A DNA stretch of 64,000 nt. It comes from Frateuria soli. Its GTDB lineage: Bacteria; Pseudomonadota; Gammaproteobacteria; Xanthomonadales; Rhodanobacteraceae. This document shows, piece after piece, positions 60,704-64,000 of the stretch. Both the position numbers and the translations under genes were made by a program. Each line of letters opens with the position of its first letter. The stretch's first letter is position 1. The stretch covers positions 682,001-746,000 of the forward strand of contig NZ_CP088252.1 in assembly GCF_021117385.1 (NCBI RefSeq), in the 5' to 3' direction. The notes under the pieces are model-generated. The model searched no databases and was not told the DNA's origin. It saw nothing but the letters and a program-made list of their open reading frames with translations.

Positions 60704-61216
60704 CTAGCCGGGCGGAACCTGCCGGGCCAGTGCGCACCATGGCGCGAGGTCCCAATGGCGGCGGGCCTGGCCCGAGGGCGAGGGCAGGGCGAACACCCGG
60801 GTGCGACCGATCCGCTCTGGCTGCAGTCCGTACGCCTCGATCCGTCGCCCGAGTGCCGCCCGGGCGGCAGCCTTGCTGGTGAAGGCGAGCAGACGGGGAT
60901 GGTGGCGTTCGATCTTGCCCAGCAGCGCCGGGACATCGAAGGCCTCGCGCGGCAGGTCGGCGTCATTGCCGCTGTGCAACTTGGCAAGGTCGGTCAGCCC
61001 GATGCCGAGATGCAGCAGCTCGGGATACTCGTGCGGCGCAAAGCGTCGCGGCGTGATGCCGGCGTCGAACAGCGCGCGCCAGAACAGGTTGCCCGGATGG
61101 GCGTAATAGGCACCCTCGCGCGCCGAACGCTCGCCGGCGGCGGTGCCGCAGAACACCAGCGCCAGGCCCGGACGGAGCAGGTCGGGCAGGATGTGCTGCT
61201 CAGCCGGCGGCTTCAT
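60704..61216 (-). CDS. mug: Mug-type uracil/thymine mismatch DNA glycosylase
   Basis: The product is 170 residues. LVFCGTAAGERSAREGAYYAHPGNLFW is the family-2 uracil-DNA glycosylase motif, and LPSPSG the second active-site block. The enzyme removes U, T or etheno-C opposite G. The start at 61216 lies inside the end of the upstream PP-loop gene (17-bp overlap), so translation is coupled. An earlier start would give a Cys-rich non-family extension. Confidence 0.9.
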   Translation of the reverse strand: MKPPAEQHILPDLLRPGLALVFCGTAAGERSAREGAYYAHPGNLFWRALFDAGITPRRFAPHEYPELLHLGIGLTDLAKLHSGNDADLPREAFDVPALLGKIERHHPRLLAFTSKAAARAALGRRIEAYGLQPERIGRTRVFALPSPSGQARRHWDLAPWCALARQVPPG

Positions 61217-61889
61217 CGAGCAGGAAGTCGGTGAACCGGAAACGCTCGTCGCGCAGCACCGACTCGCCGCGCCGCAGGCGCAGCTCGCGTGCAAACAGCG
61301 GCCCGCCATAGCTCAGCGTGTGGAACTCGCCGCGCTCGCCGCAGGGATCGACACCGGCGGGCAGGCTGTCGAGCAGCGCGCCGTCGTAGGCGCGGCCGCA
61401 GTAGTCCGCCGCCAGCTGTTGCGTGTCCACGCAACACAGCAGCGCGCGATGTCCTTCGCCCACGAACCGGCGCGACAGGGCGGCGGTGTCCTCGCCCCAG
61501 ATCGGGAACACCGCGCGCCATTCCGCACGGCCCAGCTGGCGTACGCGGTAGTCGCGCACGTCCTGCAGGAACAGGTCGCCGAAGGCGCAGTGGCGGATGC
61601 CCGGCCAGCGCATCCGTGCCTCGGCCAGCACGCGTTCGTGCGCCGATTCGTAGGCCTCGTTGCTGCCGGGCCAGTCCATTTCCACTTCCAGCAGCGGCAG
61701 GCCGAGCGCGTCGGCCTGCGCAAGCAGGATGTCGCGACGCACGCCATGCATGGCGATGCGCCCGTAGGTGCGGTTGACGGTCGTCAGCAGCGCGACCACC
61801 TGCCACTGCGGATCGGCGCGCAGCCGCTGCAGTGCCATCAGGCAGTCCTTGCCGCCGCTCCAGGCGAGCAGGATGGGAGTGGCGCTCAT
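61200..61889 (-). CDS. Diphthamide-synthase-like PP-loop ATPase
   Basis: The product is 229 residues with the adenine nucleotide alpha-hydrolase motif SGGKD (11-15) in AWSGGKDCLMAL, then GDLFLQDVRDYR and CGERGEFHTLSYGGPLF, which define the Dph6/diphthine-ammonia-ligase-related family. In bacteria there is no diphthamide, so the role is unknown, perhaps an amide- or thio-modification. Confidence 0.88.
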   Translation of the reverse strand: MSATPILLAWSGGKDCLMALQRLRADPQWQVVALLTTVNRTYGRIAMHGVRRDILLAQADALGLPLLEVEMDWPGSNEAYESAHERVLAEARMRWPGIRHCAFGDLFLQDVRDYRVRQLGRAEWRAVFPIWGEDTAALSRRFVGEGHRALLCCVDTQQLAADYCGRAYDGALLDSLPAGVDPCGERGEFHTLSYGGPLFARELRLRRGESVLRDERFRFTDFLLDEAAG

Positions 61890-61982
61890 CGGCCTACTTT
61901 ACGTCAAGGCGGGTGGCCGCCTGGACATTCCGGCCATGGCCTGCCCACGCCACGTGGACGCGCGAACGGGCAGGGTGTCCGG

Positions 61983-63092
61983 ATGACGGAAAACCTGCTG
62001 GATATCTGGAACAGCCAGCCCTGGATCCGCCTGGGCGTGACGGTAATCGTGGCGCTGCTGGTCGCGATCGTGGTCCACCGGCTGGTGCGCGCGCTGCTGT
62101 GGCGCGTCAGCGACGGGCATCCGATGGCGCGCGAGATGCTCAGGCAGGCGCGTTCGCCGATGGGTTGGCTGGTGCCGCTGCTGGTGCTGGTGGTGGCGCT
62201 GCGTACGCGACCGGAGGCGGACCAGCTGCACATCGCGGCATCGGCCGAGCAGCTCCTGGTGATTGCCCTGATCGCGGTGGTGACCTGGCTTGGCGTGCGC
62301 TGCATCAACGCCGCCGAGTTCTTCTTCACCCATCGCTTCCCGCTCGACACGAAGGACAATCTCCGCGCGCGGCGGGTGCTCACCCAGGCGCGCGTGCTGG
62401 GGCGGACGGCGAGCGTGCTGCTGATCCTGATCGGGCTGGCGGCCTGCCTGATGATGATTCCCGGCGTGCGCCAGATCGGCACCAGCCTGCTCGCCTCGGC
62501 GGGCCTGGCCGGACTGGCGGTGGGCCTGGCGGCCAAGCCGGTGCTGAGCAACCTGCTCGCTGGCCTGCAGATCGCCATCACCCAGCCGATCCGGCTGGAC
62601 GACGTGGTGATCATCGAAGGCGAATGGGGGCGCGTCGAGGAAATCACCGGCACCTACGTGGTGGTGCGCATCTGGGACGAGCGGCGCCTGGTCGTGCCCC
62701 TGAACTGGTTCATCGAAAACCCGTTCCAGAACTGGACGCGCACCAGCTCGCAACTGATCGGCACGGTCTACCTGTGGCTGGACTACCGCGTGCCGCTGGA
62801 ACCGCTGCGCGAGGAGGTCAAGCGCCTGTGCAAGGAAGCGCCGCAGTGGGATGGGCGGGTCTGCGTGCTGCAGGTGACCGATGCCACCGAACGCACGCTG
62901 CAGATCCGCATCCTCGCCAGTTCGGCCGACTCGGGCAGCAACTTCGACCTGCGCTGCCACGTGCGCGAAGGAATGGTCGCGTTCGTCCAGGAGCACTACC
63001 CGGAGAGCCTGCCGCGGATGCGCGCGGAAGTGGGGGAGCTGTCGGGAACGGCTGGCCGGCCTGCGTCGCAGCCTGCGAGCGAGCGTCCGTAA
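61983..63092 (+). CDS. MscS family mechanosensitive ion channel
   Basis: The product is 369 residues with about four or five membrane helices before the conserved pore helix and beta domain: LASAGLAGLAVGLAAKPVLSNLLAGLQIAITQPIRLDDVV, followed by GEWGRVEEITGTYVVVRIWDERRLVVPLNWF. The C-terminal cytoplasmic domain ends in a Pro/Ser-rich tail. The channel opens on membrane stretch in hypo-osmotic shock. It is divergent from the PP-loop gene with 93 bp between starts. Confidence 0.95.
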   Translation: MTENLLDIWNSQPWIRLGVTVIVALLVAIVVHRLVRALLWRVSDGHPMAREMLRQARSPMGWLVPLLVLVVALRTRPEADQLHIAASAEQLLVIALIAVVTWLGVRCINAAEFFFTHRFPLDTKDNLRARRVLTQARVLGRTASVLLILIGLAACLMMIPGVRQIGTSLLASAGLAGLAVGLAAKPVLSNLLAGLQIAITQPIRLDDVVIIEGEWGRVEEITGTYVVVRIWDERRLVVPLNWFIENPFQNWTRTSSQLIGTVYLWLDYRVPLEPLREEVKRLCKEAPQWDGRVCVLQVTDATERTLQIRILASSADSGSNFDLRCHVREGMVAFVQEHYPESLPRMRAEVGELSGTAGRPASQPASERP

Positions 63093-63156
63093 GTTTCCCA
63101 CCGGCATTTCACGCGTGTGTGCGTTGGGCTGAAGCCGACCCTACAGGATGGCCATC

Positions 63157-64000
63157 CTACGGGGCGCGCAGCGCCAGCCGCGCATGCAGCCGGCCGGCGC
63201 GGAGTTCGAAGCGCAGGTCCATGCCGAGCGCCTCGGCCGCCGCATGGGCGAGCGCGAGCCCCAGGCCCGCGTGGCCGGCATGCGGTGGTTGCTTGCGCCA
63301 GAAGCGCTGGCCGAAACGCGCGAGGTCCGCGGGTTCCAGCCCGGGCGCGGCGTTGCTGATGCGCAGGCTGTCCCTATCCAGGTCGACCTCCACGGTGTCG
63401 CCCTCCGGCGCGTAGGCGCAGGCGTTGCCGAGCAGGTTGCCCAGCACCACTTCCAGCAGGGCAGGATCCGTGTGCAGATGCGCCGGTGGCGTGCCCTCCA
63501 CTTTCAGCACCAGGCCGCGCGCGGCGGCACGGGCACGGTGGCGCTGGAGCTGGCGTTCGAGCCACGAAGCCAGTTCCAGCGGCTGGCGTTGCGGGTGTTC
63601 CAGGCCGGACTGCAGGCGGGTGAGCAACAGCAGCGCGGCAACCGTCGCCTCGAGTTCGGCGCCGATCTGGCCGATCTCGCCAAGGATCTGGCCCAGCTCC
63701 CGCCCGCTCGGATAGCGGGCTTCCACCTCCGCCAGCGCGCGCAGTTCGGCCAGCCGCGTGCGGGTTTCGTGGGCCAGGCCACTGGCGAACTGGCGCTCGC
63801 GGGCGAGGCCGTCGTCCATCCGCGCCAGCACGTCGTTGAAGCGCGCCACCAGCGGGTCGAGTTCACGCGTGCCGCTGGCAGGCAGGCGCTGGCCGGGAGC
63901 GTGCGGGCCGATGTCGCGCATGCGCTCGACCAGGGCGCGCACCGGCTTCAGGCCGCGCCGCACGATCAGCGGCACGGCCACCAGCGCGACCAGCAGCGCC
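63157..64000 (-). CDS. Sensor histidine kinase, 5' end cut by the window
   Basis: The frame is open to the end of the window, where it encodes part of a membrane helix (ALLVALVAVPLIV). A HAMP-like segment follows (RRGLKPVRALVERMRDIG), then the H-box LAHETRTRLAELRALAEVE, in which the usual ELRTP is ETRTR, the N-box LLGNACAYAPEG, and the G-box HAGLGLALAHAAAEALG. Such proteins autophosphorylate on His and pass phosphate to a response regulator, whose gene would be expected beyond the window edge. The input signal is unknown. Confidence 0.88.
   Translation of the reverse strand, partial: ALLVALVAVPLIVRRGLKPVRALVERMRDIGPHAPGQRLPASGTRELDPLVARFNDVLARMDDGLARERQFASGLAHETRTRLAELRALAEVEARYPSGRELGQILGEIGQIGAELEATVAALLLLTRLQSGLEHPQRQPLELASWLERQLQRHRARAAARGLVLKVEGTPPAHLHTDPALLEVVLGNLLGNACAYAPEGDTVEVDLDRDSLRISNAAPGLEPADLARFGQRFWRKQPPHAGHAGLGLALAHAAAEALGMDLRFELRAGRLHARLALRAP

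Overview
The window is a high-GC gammaproteobacterial chromosome segment. It most resembles the order Xanthomonadales, probably Rhodanobacteraceae or a close relative. The gene order hemA / TPR lipoprotein-lolB-ispE-tRNA-Gln-prs-rplY-pth-ychF is gammaproteobacterial. An effector with a C-terminal XVIPCD-like domain (the recruitment signal of the Xanthomonadales bacteria-killing type IV secretion system) narrows it further. The family placement is inference; no rRNA gene is present to test it.

Layout. (1) 1-1977: the end of a putative immunity protein and an overlapping class 3 lipase effector. (2) 2160-12199: housekeeping genes prfA and hemA (minus strand), then a divergent plus-strand run of TPR lipoprotein, lolB, a GNAT acetyltransferase fused in frame to IspE, tRNA-Gln, prs, rplY, pth and ychF. 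(3) 12361-20256: two small secreted proteins, ergothioneine genes egtB-egtD, an rRNA methyltransferase and pseudouridine synthase pair, a YkgJ-type cysteine-cluster protein, SelO and TrxC. (4) 20426-53855: a translation and transcription super-cluster, all on the plus strand: tRNA-Tyr/Gly/Thr-tuf, tRNA-Trp-secE-nusG, rplKAJL-rpoBC, rpsLG-fusA-tuf, the S10 and spc operons with secY, and the alpha operon ending in rplQ. (5) 53997-64000: dsbB with a class II DAHP synthase, a subclass B3-type metallo-beta-lactamase, a secreted amidase, a pair of membrane or periplasmic c-type cytochromes, a Mug-type DNA glycosylase overlapping a PP-loop ATPase, an MscS channel, and a sensor kinase cut by the window end.

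How it works together. The central 33 kb encodes most of the ribosome, the core RNA polymerase, EF-G, two EF-Tu copies identical in protein sequence, SecY/SecE and NusG. It is split into transcription units by recognisable sigma70-type promoters (near 20383, 23440, 34868, 39716, 46566 and 50706) and by hairpins. Three points depart from the textbook layout: the spc operon has hairpins and a promoter between rpsN and rpsH; rpmJ is missing between secY and rpsM; and strong hairpins sit at the predicted 5' ends of the str and S10 transcripts.

The intergenic spaces carry several dispersed inverted-repeat families: GGGAAT-rich paired arms after prs, pth and tuf1; a GCGGCCAT-type hairpin repeated in ribosomal spacers; and a palindromic pair next to prfA. 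The most interesting items are the T4SS effector/immunity pair, the GNAT-IspE fusion, the split spc operon with its 5'-end hairpins, the repeat families (one of which supplies the end of Pth), and the metallo-beta-lactamase next to a secreted amidase.
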